Assembly: GCF_003004665.1 (NCBI RefSeq)
Contig: NZ_MUHY01000001.1
Span: forward strand, 248,001 to 312,000
Direction: 5' to 3'
Length of the DNA: 64,000 bases
Source of the DNA: Candidatus Pandoraea novymonadis
Lineage (GTDB): Bacteria; Pseudomonadota; Gammaproteobacteria; Burkholderiales; Burkholderiaceae
This document shows, in pieces, positions 22,724-33,773 of the stretch (the stretch's first letter is position 1; every line of letters starts with the position of its first letter). Made by a program: the position numbers and the translations under genes. The notes under the pieces were generated by a model. The model saw only the letters and a list, made by a program, of their open reading frames with translations. It did no database searches and had not been told where the DNA came from.

Positions 22724-23161
22724 CTACTGACCGACATAAATTCTGTCTGCTCTTTTTACGAAAGAATCCACTAATGTATTTGTAATATAGAAAAATACCG
22801 GACCAATGAGCTTTTCAAGAAGAAAATTTGAAAATTCGTAATGCAAAAGAAATTCGATCTTACAGGCATCATTACCAAGTTCTATGAATTTCCATTCTCC
22901 GTAGAATCGTTTAAACGGCCCATCAACAAAATACATTTTGATGAGAGATGGCCGAACTTGTTTGTTATGGGTGGCAAACGAGTGTTTTAGCCCCTTGAAG
23001 TCAATAATAATAGATGCTTCCATGCTTGTTTCATCTTGCTGACGCACTTCGACACCACCACACCAAGGCAAAAATTTGGGATAATCGGCGACATTGGTCA
23101 CCAAATTGTACATCTGTTCTGCGGGATGATGAACAATAACAATTTTATTGATGTCTGGCAT
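22724..23161 (-). CDS. ratA: RatA-family START-domain protein
   Basis: 145 residues, polyketide-cyclase/START fold. The family core is visible: HHPAEQMYNLVTNVADYPKFLPWC near the N-terminus (key part ADYPKFLPWC) and GPFKRFYGEWKF in the middle. E. coli RatA was described as a 50S-binding toxin; homologues also resemble the mitochondrial coenzyme Q chaperone Coq10, and since ubiG is present a quinone role is equally likely. Operon with rnfH (two-base gap), divergent from smpB. Confidence 0.88.
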   Translation of the reverse strand: MPDINKIVIVHHPAEQMYNLVTNVADYPKFLPWCGGVEVRQQDETSMEASIIIDFKGLKHSFATHNKQVRPSLIKMYFVDGPFKRFYGEWKFIELGNDACKIEFLLHYEFSNFLLEKLIGPVFFYITNTLVDSFVKRADRIYVGQ

Positions 23162-23280
23162 TATTTTTTGAGAGGGTGTGTTCGTTCTTGATGCGCAACC
23201 AGCTTCTGGTAAGACCGTTTTTTGCTTTGTAAAACATGTTATTGTAGCCTGAATTTAAGTTAACTGAGTCATTTGTCCAA

Positions 23281-23730
23281 ATGAGTATCGTCTCTAATAA
23301 AAAAGCCTTTTTTGACTACTTCATTGAAGAACACTACGAAGCTGGATTAGTTCTTGAAGGGTGGGAGGTCAAGGCTATTCGTGCGGGTCGCGCGCACATT
23401 AAAGAGGGTTATGTCATCATCAAAAATCATGAGATTTTTTTAATCGGAGCTCATATTAGCCCGTTAAGTACTGCGTCAACGCATATTTACCCGGATTCTG
23501 TACGCACACGCAAATTACTGCTCAAGGCTGGCGAAATTAAAAAATTGATCAGTAAGGTTGAGCAACGTGGATATACGCTTGTTCCACTTAATCTTCACTA
23601 CAGTAAAGGTCTTGTGAAAGTTGAAATTGGTCTTGCTAAGGGAAAGAAAATGCACGATAAACGTGAAACTAAGAAAAAACAGGACTGGGAGCGTGAAAAA
23701 GCACGCTTGGTACGCCGCAATTCAACCTAA
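23281..23730 (+). CDS. smpB: SsrA-binding protein SmpB
   Basis: Binds tmRNA and brings it to stalled ribosomes for trans-translation. 149 residues with the OB-fold core: [30 protein letters not shown] and the basic C-terminal tail [14 protein letters not shown] that enters the mRNA channel. Full length. The tmRNA gene (ssrA) is not in this window. Its stop codon overlaps the stop of the convergent stomatin gene by three bases. Confidence 0.96.
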   Translation: MSIVSNKKAFFDYFIEEHYEAGLVLEGWEVKAIRAGRAHIKEGYVIIKNHEIFLIGAHISPLSTASTHIYPDSVRTRKLLLKAGEIKKLISKVEQRGYTLVPLNLHYSKGLVKVEIGLAKGKKMHDKRETKKKQDWEREKARLVRRNST

Positions 23731-24653
23731 GATTTGTCTCCTGATCCCTTCACAATAGCGAGTGCCGAAGCAATCATCCCGCTCATTTCAGAAAAATTTC
23801 CTGGCACAATTAATGTGTTATTGGTCTTAGCCAGCTTCGCAAAGGCATCGACATAGTCTTGTGCGACTTTGAGGTTCACGGCCTGTGCGCCTCCTTCTTT
23901 TTGAATTGCATTGCCGATCTTCTCGATCGCTTGCGCATTAGCATCAGCTACAGCCAGAATGGCTGATGCTTGACCTTGTGCCTGATTGATCAACGATTGG
24001 CGCTCACCTTCCGATTTTTGAATTGCTGCTGAACGAGCCCCTGTCGCTAAATTGATTTGCTCTTGCATTTTACCCTCCGATGCAGCAATCAAGGCGCGCT
24101 TCTCGCGCTCAGCAGTAATCTGTGCCTGCATCGCATGGAGAATTTCCTTGGGTGGTGTCAAATCTTTAATCTCATAACGTAATACTTTTACTCCCCAGTT
24201 AGTAGCTGCACCATCTAGTACAGTTACAATGCTGCGATTGATGATATCTCGCTCCTCAAATGTTTTATCAAGCTCTAATTTACCGATGACGCTACGCAAT
24301 GTCGTTTGTGCTAGTTGTGTAATCGCTATGATGAAATCGCTAGACCCATACGATGCTTTCATTGGATCCGTTACTTGAAAATATAGAATTCCATCGACTT
24401 GTAGCTGCGTGTTGTCTTTTGTGATGCAAATCTGACTAGGAACATCGAGCGGTACTTCTTTAAGCAAGTGTTTGTAAGCAACCCGATCGATAAATGGCAG
24501 CACAATCGATAAACCTGGCGTTAATGTTGTGTGATAACGACCGAGACGCTCTATTACTAAAGCATGCTGTTGTGGCACGATCTTAATTGAACGTGACGCG
24601 ATGATGAAGACGATAATAAAAAGAATAACTGCAAAATTTGAAAAATCAAACAT
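23727..24653 (-). CDS. SPFH/stomatin-like membrane protein (QmcA type)
   Basis: 308 residues: one N-terminal transmembrane helix (about 4-20), an SPFH/band-7 domain with [23 protein letters not shown] (core IERLGRY) and a coiled-coil, Ala-rich C-terminal part with EREKRALI and [15 protein letters not shown]. These proteins form large ring-shaped assemblies in the membrane and often guard proteases such as FtsH; exact role unknown. It follows an NfeD-type gene, the classical stomatin/NfeD operon. Its stop overlaps that of smpB. Confidence 0.9.
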   Translation of the reverse strand: MFDFSNFAVILFIIVFIIASRSIKIVPQQHALVIERLGRYHTTLTPGLSIVLPFIDRVAYKHLLKEVPLDVPSQICITKDNTQLQVDGILYFQVTDPMKASYGSSDFIIAITQLAQTTLRSVIGKLELDKTFEERDIINRSIVTVLDGAATNWGVKVLRYEIKDLTPPKEILHAMQAQITAEREKRALIAASEGKMQEQINLATGARSAAIQKSEGERQSLINQAQGQASAILAVADANAQAIEKIGNAIQKEGGAQAVNLKVAQDYVDAFAKLAKTNNTLIVPGNFSEMSGMIASALAIVKGSGDKS

Positions 24654-24669
24654 GTACTCTCACTCGAGG

Positions 24670-24688
24670 AAACGCGTACAGCGCGTTT
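24670..24688. repeat. Hairpin between nfeD and the stomatin gene
   Basis: AAACGCG and its complement flank a five-base loop, extendable by one G-T pair. It lies between the nfeD stop and the stomatin start, the GC-rich stem standing out against AT-rich surroundings. It could attenuate or process the two-gene transcript. Confidence 0.4.
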
Positions 24689-24702
24689 TATTATATAAGT
24701 GT

Positions 24703-25122
24703 CTATGCTACAAGGAGAAGATTACCACGTACTTCACGAATTTCAAACCAACCGGTGTGGGCTACTTTCCCAGGTAGTAATTCGACATCCCACTCAGTAC
24801 CTCGGTAGATCGCCCTGGCTCGGTTGTCTTTTAGCCAGGTCTCAATATACAAACGTTGTCCAATATCTAGATTTATACGTGGGTCTTTTGTGACATCTAA
24901 TTTAATTAATTGACCAAATTTACTACGTTGCAAAAGAAAAACAAAAATTACAGAAATCAACGTAGCGATAATGACTTGAGTTTCCCAATCGAAACCCAAT
25001 AATGCGACCAGACCTCCCGCCAACATACTAAACGCAAGCATGAGCAGGTATAGCGTACCGGACAGAAGTTCGAACACTACGACTAATCCTGCCATCTCTA
25101 ACCAAAGTAATAGATATTCCAT
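24703..25122 (-). CDS. NfeD-family membrane protein (short form)
   Basis: 139 residues: two or three N-terminal transmembrane helices (about 5-30 and 30-68) followed by a C-terminal OB-fold domain of the NfeD type with GTEWDVEL and a G-x-F-EIREVRGN ending. The short form lacks the ClpP-like protease domain. NfeD proteins work with the stomatin encoded directly downstream. The ATG has a GAGGAAA box upstream. Confidence 0.88.
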   Translation of the reverse strand: MEYLLLWLEMAGLVVVFELLSGTLYLLMLAFSMLAGGLVALLGFDWETQVIIATLISVIFVFLLQRSKFGQLIKLDVTKDPRINLDIGQRLYIETWLKDNRARAIYRGTEWDVELLPGKVAHTGWFEIREVRGNLLLVA

Positions 25123-25138
25123 GGAGTTTCCTCTATGA

Positions 25139-25176
25139 AATATTGTAGTCCCTGAAAATTCCGGGACTACAATATT
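25139..25176. repeat. 14-bp-arm inverted repeat between nfeD and ppsA
   Basis: Perfect arms AATATTGTAGTCCC and complement with a ten-base loop. It lies just past the ppsA stop and just before the nfeD ribosome-binding site on the same strand. It has no clean T-run, so it is either an unusual terminator of ppsA or an RNA-processing hairpin. Confidence 0.7.
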
Positions 25177-25189
25177 AAAAATATATTAC

Positions 25190-27577
25190 CTAGTTTTTTG
25201 CAATTTCACGCCAGGTATCAATAACGGTATCGGGATTCAACGAGATAGAATCAATACCTTCCTTAACCAACCATTTTGCTAAATCTGGATGATCGGATGG
25301 TCCTTGACCACAGATTCCAACATATTTCCCCTTTTTGCGACATGCCTGAATGGCACGACTCAGCATAAAGCGCACGGCAGGATCACGTTCATCGAAATCA
25401 TTGGCCAGTAATTCTATGCCAGAATCTCTATCAAGGCCTAGCGTCAGTTGCGTGAGGTCATTAGAACCAATCGAGAAACCATCGAAATACTCAAGAAATT
25501 GGTCAGCGAGAATCGCGTTAGAAGGTACCTCGCACATCATGATGAGACGTAGATCGTTTTCACCACGCTTAAGACCATTTTCAGCTAAAAGCGCGATGAC
25601 ACTTTCAGCTTGTTCTAATGTTCTAATAAATGGGACCATGATTTCAACATTTGATAACCCCATTTCATCACGTACACGCTTTAATGCAAGGCACTCCATT
25701 TGGAAGGCCATCGCGAAGTCTTCCGAAATGTAGCGTGAGGCACCGCGGAATCCAAGCATCGGATTTTCTTCATCTGGTTCATAACGCGAACCGCCGATAA
25801 GTTTTTTGTATTCGTTGGATTTGAAGTCGGACAGACGAACGATTACCTTCTTCGGATAGAAGGCCGCAGCAATCGTTGCAATACCCTCCGCTAGTTTAGC
25901 AATATAAAATGCACGGGGCGACGCGTGACCTCGCGCAACAGATTCGACAGCCTTCTTAAGGGCGAGATCAATATTAGGGTATTCGAGAATCGCGCGCGGG
26001 TGGATACCGATATTATTATTGATAATAAATTCAAGACGCGCTAAACCGAGACCATCATTTGGCAATTTTGCAAAATCAAAGGCTAATTGTGGATTACCTA
26101 CGTTCATCATAATTTTGATTGGAATTTTTGGCATTTCACCGCGTTCAATTTCGGTCACTTCTGTTTCCAAAAGACCATCGTAAACTTTGCCTTCGTCCCC
26201 TTCCGCACACGATACGGTGACAAGCGAACCATCCTTCAGTACTTCAGTCGCATCACCACAACCAACCACCGCTGTCACACCAAGTTCCCGGGCAATTATA
26301 GCCGCATGACAGGTTCGGCCACCACGATTGGTGACAATGGCCGAAGCTCTCTTCATGAGAGGTTCCCAGTTAGGATTGGTCATATCAGCGACGAGAACAT
26401 CCCCAGGCTGAACACGCTCCATTTCGCTTGGATCATGAACTACACGCACGGAACCAGCTCCAATTTTCTGACCGATTGCACGTCCCGATGTCAAAATGGG
26501 AGCTTGCTCTTTTAACTTAAAACGTTGCTCAATTTTTCCAATGACCTGGCTTTTTACCGTTTCTGGTCGAGCTTGCAAGATGTATATCTTGCCATCTCGA
26601 CCATCTTTCCCCCATTCAATATCCATTGGAGATCCATAATGTTTTTCGATGATTAGCGCATACTTGGCTAGCTCAATACAATCATTATCATCGATAGAGT
26701 AACGGTTTCTCATTTCTAGAGGTACATCAACTGTTTTGACATATCCCTGCTCTCTTTCAGATGTGAATTCCATTTTCAAAAGTTTCGACCCGATTGTGCG
26801 ACGAATAATCGGATATTTCCCTTTTTCTAACATCGGTTTGAAGACATAGAATTCATCGGGATTAACTGCTCCTTGTACAACTGTTTCTCCAAGACCATAG
26901 TTCGCTGTAATGAAAACAACATCCTCGAAACCGGATTCAGTGTCGATAGTGAACATAACACCAGATGCTCCGCAATCCGAACGCACCATACGCTGAACGC
27001 CAGCGGACAGAGCAACTTCGGCGTGTGTGAAGCCCTTGTGAACTCTATAGGAAATGGCACGATCGTTATAAAGAGAAGCAAAAACGTGTTTTATACGATC
27101 GAGTATTGCATCAATACCTACTACGTTTAAATAGCTTTCTTGCTGTCCTGCAAAGGAGGCATCTGGCAGATCTTCTGCAGTTGCTGATGAACGCACCGCA
27201 AACGAAATTTCACCTTTGAGGTCTTTGGTTGCGGTGGCAAATTGCAAACGGATTTCAGATTCTAGTTTTGGTTGCAATGGTGCATCGATAATCCATTGTC
27301 GAATCTCCTTTCCAGCTTTAGCTAGGGACTGGAGATTGTCAATGTTAAGACCATCAAGGCGTTGTGCAATAAGATCAGTCAAATGGTTATAGTTGAGAAA
27401 TTCTCTGAAGGCAAACGCGGTAGTAGCAAATCCGCCAGGCACCCTAATTCCAGAGTTAGTGAGTTGGCTAATCATTTCACCAAGTGACGCGTTTTTACCG
27501 CCAACCGATTCAATATCCGTCATCCGCAAATTCTCAAATGACACTACGTAGGTGCCATCATGTACTGCGTTACTCAT
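25190..27577 (-). CDS. ppsA: Phosphoenolpyruvate synthase
   Basis: Makes PEP from pyruvate with ATP to AMP and phosphate, the gluconeogenic entry. About 795 residues in three parts: ATP-grasp nucleotide-binding domain ([31 protein letters not shown] core [14 protein letters not shown]), phosphohistidine domain [15 protein letters not shown] with the catalytic His, and the PEP-binding TIM barrel with [23 protein letters not shown] and the catalytic Cys in GICGQGPSD. The ATG at 27577 has a GGGGA box; the in-frame TTG at 27589 is less likely. Divergent from its regulator. Confidence 0.97.
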   Translation of the reverse strand: MSNAVHDGTYVVSFENLRMTDIESVGGKNASLGEMISQLTNSGIRVPGGFATTAFAFREFLNYNHLTDLIAQRLDGLNIDNLQSLAKAGKEIRQWIIDAPLQPKLESEIRLQFATATKDLKGEISFAVRSSATAEDLPDASFAGQQESYLNVVGIDAILDRIKHVFASLYNDRAISYRVHKGFTHAEVALSAGVQRMVRSDCGASGVMFTIDTESGFEDVVFITANYGLGETVVQGAVNPDEFYVFKPMLEKGKYPIIRRTIGSKLLKMEFTSEREQGYVKTVDVPLEMRNRYSIDDNDCIELAKYALIIEKHYGSPMDIEWGKDGRDGKIYILQARPETVKSQVIGKIEQRFKLKEQAPILTSGRAIGQKIGAGSVRVVHDPSEMERVQPGDVLVADMTNPNWEPLMKRASAIVTNRGGRTCHAAIIARELGVTAVVGCGDATEVLKDGSLVTVSCAEGDEGKVYDGLLETEVTEIERGEMPKIPIKIMMNVGNPQLAFDFAKLPNDGLGLARLEFIINNNIGIHPRAILEYPNIDLALKKAVESVARGHASPRAFYIAKLAEGIATIAAAFYPKKVIVRLSDFKSNEYKKLIGGSRYEPDEENPMLGFRGASRYISEDFAMAFQMECLALKRVRDEMGLSNVEIMVPFIRTLEQAESVIALLAENGLKRGENDLRLIMMCEVPSNAILADQFLEYFDGFSIGSNDLTQLTLGLDRDSGIELLANDFDERDPAVRFMLSRAIQACRKKGKYVGICGQGPSDHPDLAKWLVKEGIDSISLNPDTVIDTWREIAKN

Positions 27578-27847
27578 AAAATTCCCCAAAAGTAAAAAAA
27601 AATCTTCAGTATGGGATACAAGATCCCTTCACCTGTTGGATAAATCATCGCGCCAGATATATTCCACTTCAGTGAATTTAAATTAAATTTGATGACATGC
27701 CAGAATGGGACGAAATAATATCTCTGTCATCATATCGTCAAAACCACCACAGTATGGTGGATACACAATTGCTTATCCAATAAGTTGCAGTTATTCTACC
27801 GTGCAAAGTACCCTTGTGCGAAATCAAAGCGAAAACGTCTGCCTACA
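27578..27847. other. Divergent ppsA/ppsR intergenic region
   Basis: 270 bp with a hairpin CCACCA-CAGTA-TGGTGG near 27748-27765 and smaller inverted repeats such as GGGAT-ACAAG-ATCCC. It must carry the promoters of both genes. No confident promoter hexamers by eye. Confidence 0.4.
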
Positions 27848-28696
27848 ATGAGCGATGAAAGCCAATCTATCATAACGCTATCCTTACCACGGACAGTTTT
27901 TATTGTGTCTGACGGGACTGGTATTACCGCCGAGACATTTGCTCATTCAATTTTGGCACAATTCGAAATGCGTTTTCGTCAGATTCGCGTGCCTTTCATT
28001 GATTCACTTGATAAAGCACATGAAGTAGCACAACGGATCAATGAAATATTTTGGACTGATGGTGTTCGTCCCATCGTATTTACTACTTTGGTAGATAGTC
28101 AAACAAACACGGTTGTTAGAAAAACAGAAGGGTTAGTTCTGGATATGTTCCAGACATTTATTGAACCTTTAGAAATAGAACTGAATCTTAAATCAACACA
28201 TGCGATTGGGTTAGTTCACCAAAATGCAGATAGCGATGCTTATCGAAATCGTATTGAAGCTATCAATTTTTCCTTAGCACACGACGATGGTCAATCTAAC
28301 AAAAATTTGCGGAGCGCAGATGTGATTTTGCTGGGAGTTTCTCGCAGTGGAAAAACGCCAACGAGTTTATATCTTGCTTTGCAATATGGAGTAAAAGCTG
28401 CGAACTATCCACTCATTCCGGAGGATTTCATACGACGGCGATTGCCATCCACGCTAGATCAATTCAAGGAAAAAATATTTGGGCTATCAATCGATCCCGG
28501 GCGTTTATCTGAAATTCGGAATGAGCGCCGTCCTGGCAGTAAATATGCCTCATTGGAAAATTGTCGATATGAAGTTAATGAGGCTGAGGTTATGATGCGT
28601 CGCGAAGGCATTAAATGGTTATCATCTACCCATAAGTCAATTGAAGAGATCGCAACGACCATTCTGCAAGAAATTAAATTAGAACAGAGAGAGTGA
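27848..28696 (+). CDS. ppsR: PEP synthase regulatory protein (bifunctional kinase/pyrophosphorylase)
   Basis: DUF299-family enzyme that inactivates PEP synthase by ADP-dependent phosphorylation of a Thr near the catalytic His and reactivates it by phosphorolysis. About 282 residues from the ATG at 27848; an in-frame TTG at 27785 would add 21 residues that the family lacks. VFIVSDGTGITAETFAHS is the conserved N-terminus and the P-loop GVSRSGKTPTS lies near residues 164-174. PpsA retains the His-centred target segment (GGRTCHAA), so the pair is probably working. Confidence 0.95.
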   Translation: MSDESQSIITLSLPRTVFIVSDGTGITAETFAHSILAQFEMRFRQIRVPFIDSLDKAHEVAQRINEIFWTDGVRPIVFTTLVDSQTNTVVRKTEGLVLDMFQTFIEPLEIELNLKSTHAIGLVHQNADSDAYRNRIEAINFSLAHDDGQSNKNLRSADVILLGVSRSGKTPTSLYLALQYGVKAANYPLIPEDFIRRRLPSTLDQFKEKIFGLSIDPGRLSEIRNERRPGSKYASLENCRYEVNEAEVMMRREGIKWLSSTHKSIEEIATTILQEIKLEQRE

Positions 28697-28728
28697 CTAT
28701 TGATATAAGAAATTGGTCTTTTCTTTTT

Positions 28729-29511
28729 TTATGTCCATTTACGTTGACGTAGTGCCTCGAAGAGACAAATTGCGGCACAAGCGGCAACATTTAAGGAGTC
28801 TATGCCAACTGATTGCGGAATTTTTAGGCGATTGTCGACGTGATAAAGCCAAGCATCTGATACACCTTTGCCTTCATTGCCAAATATCCATGCCACGGGT
28901 ACAGTGAGATCTTGTTGATAGATTGAAGTTTTTGCTTGTAGGCTAGTCGCTATTAAGGGCAAGCTCAAGCATGGAGCTAAATTTTTTACTGAGCAATGTT
29001 CTACGATGTTCAGGATAAAATGGGCACCCATCCCTGCACGTAAAACCTTGCTCGACCAAACCAGAGCTGTACCCGGCGTACAAAAAATGTCACGCACTCC
29101 TGCTGCTGCTGCGGTGCGCAAAATAGAGCCGACGTTGCCTGTATCTTGAACGGCATCGAGAATTACGCAATCCGATTTTTGTTGCTTCGGCATTTTCGGC
29201 AATGGGATTTCAATCAAGCAGAGCAAGGTTAGGCTATTGACTAACGTAGACAACGATTCGAATAACGATTCGGACAAACAAATACGTAACGTTGGATCAA
29301 CTCGTGACAATATTGTGGTCACTTCAGGAATATTTACGGCTCTCTCTGAAACGATGCAAAAGAGTGGTTGTCCAAATATATCCAGATAAGCATCCGCTAA
29401 GTGGATGCCTTCAATCAACGTTTGACCTGTCTTACTGCGTTGTTGACTCGACGTTGCCAAGTGCTTTAGATATTTATAAAAACTGTTATCCTTCGAGCTG
29501 ATGAGTTTCAT
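28729..29511 (-). CDS. TrmH/SpoU-family RNA 2'-O-methyltransferase
   Basis: 260 residues. N-terminal substrate-binding domain (SSKDNSFYKYLKHLA, TLIEGIHLADAYLD) and C-terminal SPOUT methyltransferase knot with the three motifs: DAVQDTGNVGSILRTAAAAG, WIFGNEGKGVSD and IPQSVGIDSLNVAACAAICLFE (core SLNVAACAAICLFE). Target RNA cannot be decided; 23S rRNA (RlmB-like) is the commonest for this domain arrangement. Position beside rnhB and ppsR is as in Burkholderia. Confidence 0.9.
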   Translation of the reverse strand: MKLISSKDNSFYKYLKHLATSSQQRSKTGQTLIEGIHLADAYLDIFGQPLFCIVSERAVNIPEVTTILSRVDPTLRICLSESLFESLSTLVNSLTLLCLIEIPLPKMPKQQKSDCVILDAVQDTGNVGSILRTAAAAGVRDIFCTPGTALVWSSKVLRAGMGAHFILNIVEHCSVKNLAPCLSLPLIATSLQAKTSIYQQDLTVPVAWIFGNEGKGVSDAWLYHVDNRLKIPQSVGIDSLNVAACAAICLFEALRQRKWT

Positions 29512-29586
29512 GAAATTATTCAGAATCCGATAAACAATTGAATCGATGTTATCAAAACGAATGAACGCAGCGTCTGGCTAAATCTA

Positions 29587-30180
29587 TCAAAAACTTTTGC
29601 GGACTGGTGAAAATGAACGGCGGTGATGAGGTGTTGGGCCATATAGACGAAGCGCCTCAAGGTGCTGTTCTGTACCGTAACCCGAGTTCTTATCGAAACC
29701 ATATTGTGGAAATTGATGATGTAAAAAAGCTAACTGACGATCGCGCATTACCTTTGCTACGATGGAAGCTGCTGAGATGACAGGAACTGTATTATCGCCT
29801 TTGACGATAGCCTCTGCGCGCATCTTTAATTCTGGGCAACGATTTCCGTCAATCAAAACCAGTAGAGGTTGAAACAACAACCCAGCTACTGCACGCTGCA
29901 TCGCCAGCAAAGTAGCATGAAATATATTTAGCTTGTCAATCTCTTCTACAGACGCCTCACCGATTGAAATATCTATTGTTTTTTGAGTGATTTCCTCGAA
30001 TAAAGCTTCGCGTCGTTTCTTACTCAATTTTTTCGAGTCAGCTAATCCTTTAATTAACCGCGCAGGGTTGAGGATGACTGCTGCTGTCACGACTGGGCCT
30101 GCTAATGAACCTCGCCCTACTTCATCAACACCACATGTGAACGCTGTATTATTGGTAGTAGTTGAAATCTCTAATGTCAT
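29587..30180 (-). CDS. rnhB: Ribonuclease HII
   Basis: Removes ribonucleotides and RNA primers from DNA. 197 residues with the catalytic carboxylates in place: Asp and Glu in CGVDEVGRG (near 17-25), Asp in LIDGNRCP and Asp in AKVMRDRQL. In the first motif GRGPLAG reads GRGSLAG (Pro to Ser), a mild change. Last gene of the lipid A block; lpxB ends 63 bp upstream of its start. Confidence 0.94.
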   Translation of the reverse strand: MTLEISTTTNNTAFTCGVDEVGRGSLAGPVVTAAVILNPARLIKGLADSKKLSKKRREALFEEITQKTIDISIGEASVEEIDKLNIFHATLLAMQRAVAGLLFQPLLVLIDGNRCPELKMRAEAIVKGDNTVPVISAASIVAKVMRDRQLAFLHHQFPQYGFDKNSGYGTEQHLEALRLYGPTPHHRRSFSPVRKSF

Positions 30181-30243
30181 TTTAGTTATGTCAAAGTGTG
30201 GGCGGTTCGCTATCAGATTACTTCGAGGGGAGTGATTTTTGAC

Positions 30244-31416
30244 TTATAAACGCTTTTTTTTACGTAAAACATGATCGATTATCTCTGCAGATCGATCGGC
30301 TGTCCCATGACGAAGAGCTAAATGCAAGTGTGTGAAACGTTCGCGTAACGAATCACGCAATCCGAAATCTTGCAATTGCTTCAAGACAGCAGTACATAAG
30401 GCCTGCGGTGTTGCAAAATCTTGTAAAAATTCTGGCACCACAAATTCATCTAAAAGAATATTAGGTAGCCCAACGTAAGGCAAATAGCCTTGACGCTTCA
30501 TAATTTGAGCACTAATCCAGAGAACCTTGTAAGAAATCACCATCGGTTTTTTGTATAACGCTGCTTCTAATGTTGCGGTACCACTCGCTAAAAGGACAAT
30601 ATCTGAAGCCTCTATCGCAATATGCGAACGACCGTCTACTACACTCAGAGATAATTCGTCATACTTATTCAACAAAGGTTGCAATATGCTGTATAGACTT
30701 GATGTTGCCACTGGTAAAACAAAATGAATACCAGGTTCACGGACTGCCAATAGTTTCATTGCTGCGAAGAAAATTGGAGCAAGACGCTCTACTTCTGAGA
30801 CACGGCTCCCTGGCAAAATTGCGATAATCGGTCCATCACCCGTCAATCCTAGTTTGGCACGGGCACTAGCCACATCTGGTACTATGGGGATTTTGTCGGC
30901 TAACGGATGACCAACAAATGTGGCGTCAATGCCAGCATGTTTGTAAATCTCAACTTCAAATGGAAATAAGCACAGCATGTGATCAACAGCCCGTTTGATC
31001 TTTTTAATACGACCGCTACGCCATGCCCAAATGGATGGGCTGACGAAATGAATCGTCGGTACACCCGCCTCACGCATCGCTATTTCAAGATCAAAGTTAA
31101 AATCTGGAGCATCAACACCGACAAAGCCAAGCGGTTTATCAATCAACCAGCGCTTACGTAATCGATGACGGATTAAAAGAATTTCTGGAATGTGCTTAAT
31201 CAACTCAACGTAACCCATCAGAGAAAGCTTACTGATTGGCCATAAAGAGTTAAAACCCTGCTCGCCCATGTGTGGGCCACCAATTCCTGTGTAGATAAAA
31301 TCCGCCGGCCAACGCGCCTTGAGACCCTTAAGTACACTTCCAGCGATTAAATCGCCGGATAACTCTCCAGCGACCATAGCCAAAGTCCTTTCACCGATTC
31401 GATTCAAATGTACCAC
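30244..31416 (-). CDS. lpxB: Lipid-A-disaccharide synthase
   Basis: Joins UDP-diacylglucosamine and lipid X to form the lipid A disaccharide at the inner membrane. 390 residues, glycosyltransferase family 19. [10 protein letters not shown] near 12-22, [11 protein letters not shown] near 98, SPSIWAWR near 126, CLFPFE near 149, [10 protein letters not shown] near 196 and [11 protein letters not shown] near 276 are all present. A GTG start at 31416 is chosen since the ATG at 31377 would cut off the first beta strand. It begins 13 bp after the lpxA stop. Confidence 0.95.
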   Translation of the reverse strand: MVHLNRIGERTLAMVAGELSGDLIAGSVLKGLKARWPADFIYTGIGGPHMGEQGFNSLWPISKLSLMGYVELIKHIPEILLIRHRLRKRWLIDKPLGFVGVDAPDFNFDLEIAMREAGVPTIHFVSPSIWAWRSGRIKKIKRAVDHMLCLFPFEVEIYKHAGIDATFVGHPLADKIPIVPDVASARAKLGLTGDGPIIAILPGSRVSEVERLAPIFFAAMKLLAVREPGIHFVLPVATSSLYSILQPLLNKYDELSLSVVDGRSHIAIEASDIVLLASGTATLEAALYKKPMVISYKVLWISAQIMKRQGYLPYVGLPNILLDEFVVPEFLQDFATPQALCTAVLKQLQDFGLRDSLRERFTHLHLALRHGTADRSAEIIDHVLRKKKRL

Positions 31417-31429
31417 TATGCGATGAACC

Positions 31430-32221
31430 TCACCTTACAATCCCTCGTGTTGCCATACCCAAGAAATCGAGGAATCCACGAATCTCTTGAGATACAACCG
31501 GTGTTTCGAGTGACGCAATAGAGTCAATCTTCTTCTTGGCTTCTTCAAGCCTTAAACCGCTTTTATATAGTAACTTATAGACGCCACGTAAAGCAGTTAT
31601 CACATCAGTTGAATATCCGCGACGACGTAGTCCCTCTACGTTAATTCCATACGGTGTAGCACGATTGCCTGAAACAGTTATGAAAGGAGGAACATCTTGC
31701 ACAAGCACAGAGGCTCCTCCAACCATAGCATGTGAACCGATACGAACGAACTGGTGTACTCCAGTCATGCCACCGATAATTGCCCAGTCTCCTACATGGA
31801 CATGTCCAGCTAACTGAGCATTATTGGAAAGTACCGCATGATTACCAATACGACAGTCATGAGCGATGTGTACATACGCCATGATCCAGTTGCCGCTTCC
31901 AACGGTTGTTAATCCATTATCTTGTATCGTGCCGGTATGGATTGTCACATACTCGCGAATCATGTTGCGCTCACCGATGACGAGTCGCGTTGGCTCACCA
32001 GCATACTTCATATCCTGTGGATTACCGCCAATCACTGAAAAGTGACCGATTTTATTTCCTTTTCCCAGGGTCGTATGACCTTCAATAATACTATGCGAAC
32101 CAATCTGCGAGCCAGAGGCAATAGTGACATTCGGGCCGATTACAGAATAAGGTCCGACAATCACGTCATCTCCCAGCTGTGCTTTTGGGTCAACCACCGC
32201 GGTGGAATGAATATTCGCCAT
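31430..32221 (-). CDS. lpxA: UDP-N-acetylglucosamine acyltransferase
   Basis: First step of lipid A synthesis, transferring hydroxyacyl from ACP to UDP-GlcNAc. 263 residues: left-handed beta helix made of hexapeptide repeats (about residues 2-190) and a helical C-terminus. The catalytic His lies in [25 protein letters not shown] and GGNPQDMKY are family signatures. Middle of the lpxD-fabZ-lpxA-lpxB operon. Confidence 0.96.
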   Translation of the reverse strand: MANIHSTAVVDPKAQLGDDVIVGPYSVIGPNVTIASGSQIGSHSIIEGHTTLGKGNKIGHFSVIGGNPQDMKYAGEPTRLVIGERNMIREYVTIHTGTIQDNGLTTVGSGNWIMAYVHIAHDCRIGNHAVLSNNAQLAGHVHVGDWAIIGGMTGVHQFVRIGSHAMVGGASVLVQDVPPFITVSGNRATPYGINVEGLRRRGYSTDVITALRGVYKLLYKSGLRLEEAKKKIDSIASLETPVVSQEIRGFLDFLGMATRGIVR

Positions 32222-32239
32222 GTAATATCATCGAACTAA

Positions 32240-32704
32240 TTATTTGTCAGTGTCATTTTTTTTTACCATACACATGAACTCAGCTTCGGCAGCGATCGTA
32301 CTCTCAACCATTGCCTGACCTTTGAATTTGAAGAAACCGCATTTCGAGCTGATGTAGTCGACTGAAAGGCTTAATTGGTCGCCTGGTTGGACAGGTCGCT
32401 TGAAACGAACATTCTCGATTCCGACAAAATAATAGAGTGTATTCTCGTCATGCACCGACTCTTCAGAGAAGGCTAATAAGGCGGCAGCTTGCGCAAGTGC
32501 TTCAACAATTAATACACCTGGCATGACTGGACGCTGCGGATAATGACCAACAAAATATGGCTCGTTAATGGTTACATTTTTAATCACCTTAATGTTTTTA
32601 TGTGGTTCTAGCTTGACTACACGATCAACCATCAACATTGGATAGCGGTGCGGTAGCAGTTTTAGAATCTTGTGAATATCGATATTGATGGTGTTCTGGT
32701 TCAT
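32240..32704 (-). CDS. fabZ: 3-hydroxyacyl-ACP dehydratase FabZ
   Basis: Dehydrates hydroxyacyl-ACP in fatty acid elongation; competes with LpxA/LpxD for the same substrate. 154 residues, hotdog fold, with [13 protein letters not shown] and the catalytic His in [21 protein letters not shown] (core [11 protein letters not shown], Glu in VEALAQ). Start overlaps the lpxD stop by four bases. Confidence 0.96.
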   Translation of the reverse strand: MNQNTINIDIHKILKLLPHRYPMLMVDRVVKLEPHKNIKVIKNVTINEPYFVGHYPQRPVMPGVLIVEALAQAAALLAFSEESVHDENTLYYFVGIENVRFKRPVQPGDQLSLSVDYISSKCGFFKFKGQAMVESTIAAEAEFMCMVKKNDTDK

Positions 32705-33759
32705 TTATCTTGCAATTTTTTAACAGTAGCTTCAAGCCTACGTAAACGATCCCGCATCTTATGGAGATTACGCATGATCGCCGCGTTCTTGTTCCAGTCT
32801 GCGTTAGGCATTGCAGGAAACATGCTAGTGAAAATACCCGGTCCTGAAATTGATTTCGACACACTTGATTTACCAGTGACAATGACGCGATCACCAATGG
32901 TGATGTGCCCAGCAACTCCAACCGCACCCCCAATCATACAATAACGTCCGATCGTACTGCTACCAGCAATCCCTGTACAACCAGCAATTACCGTATATGC
33001 ACCGATACGAACGTTATGGCCAATCTGTACTTGATTGTCGATTTTGCATCCTTTCTCGATCACAGTGTCAGCCATCGTTCCACGGTCGATAGAAGTCGAT
33101 GCTCCAATTTCAACATCATCGCCGATCAGAGCACGCCCAACCTGCGGGATTTTTATCCATTCTTTACCAGTAACGGTAAAATCAGGTGCGAATCCAAAAC
33201 CATCAGAGCCAATTACTGCTCCCGCGTGAATTATACAGCGAGCACCAATGACAGTGCTGTGGTACAGCGTACAGTTAGGATATAGCAGAACATCATCATC
33301 GATGTTGCTCCCCTGCCCGATAAATACATTGCCTAGGATACGTACCCGCTGCCCCAAACGTACATTAGCCTCTATTACAGTATTAGGTCCAATACTCACT
33401 GTTGTCGGAATTACAGCACTTGCATCAATAACAGCGCTTGGATGAATTTTTGGCAAAAAAATAGGTTGAAGAATTTCCGAAAACATCTGTGCGACGCGTG
33501 CAAAGTAGGCATAGGGATTTGAAGCAATGATCCAACTTCGGTTATCATGGCCTACGATTTTATCGAAATCAGCATGTGAAATGATAATTGCACCAGCTCT
33601 TGAATTCGGTATCTGTGCAAAGTATAACGGGTTCGAAAGGAATGAAAGTTGAGACATTGTTGCACTATCTATCGGAGCCAAACCATCAACCTCGATCGTA
33701 CCTTCACCGATTAACTTGCCACCGAAGCGAGCAATAATTTCATCCAGCGTAACAGACAT
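32701..33759 (-). CDS. lpxD: UDP-3-O-acylglucosamine N-acyltransferase
   Basis: Third step of lipid A synthesis (N-acylation). 352 residues: N-terminal UDP-binding domain (about 1-100), hexapeptide beta helix (about 105-310) and a C-terminal helix. Catalytic His in QIGHNVRIG and the [10 protein letters not shown] loop are present. The start lies 14 bp after skp; the stop overlaps fabZ. Confidence 0.96.
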   Translation of the reverse strand: MSVTLDEIIARFGGKLIGEGTIEVDGLAPIDSATMSQLSFLSNPLYFAQIPNSRAGAIIISHADFDKIVGHDNRSWIIASNPYAYFARVAQMFSEILQPIFLPKIHPSAVIDASAVIPTTVSIGPNTVIEANVRLGQRVRILGNVFIGQGSNIDDDVLLYPNCTLYHSTVIGARCIIHAGAVIGSDGFGFAPDFTVTGKEWIKIPQVGRALIGDDVEIGASTSIDRGTMADTVIEKGCKIDNQVQIGHNVRIGAYTVIAGCTGIAGSSTIGRYCMIGGAVGVAGHITIGDRVIVTGKSSVSKSISGPGIFTSMFPAMPNADWNKNAAIMRNLHKMRDRLRRLEATVKKLQDK

Positions 33760-33773
33760 TAAAAGGTATTCCT

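Noticed and set aside
26087-26515. 142-codon ORF opposite ppsA
   Set aside because: His/Phe/Asn-rich antisense frame; ppsA is intact on the other strand.
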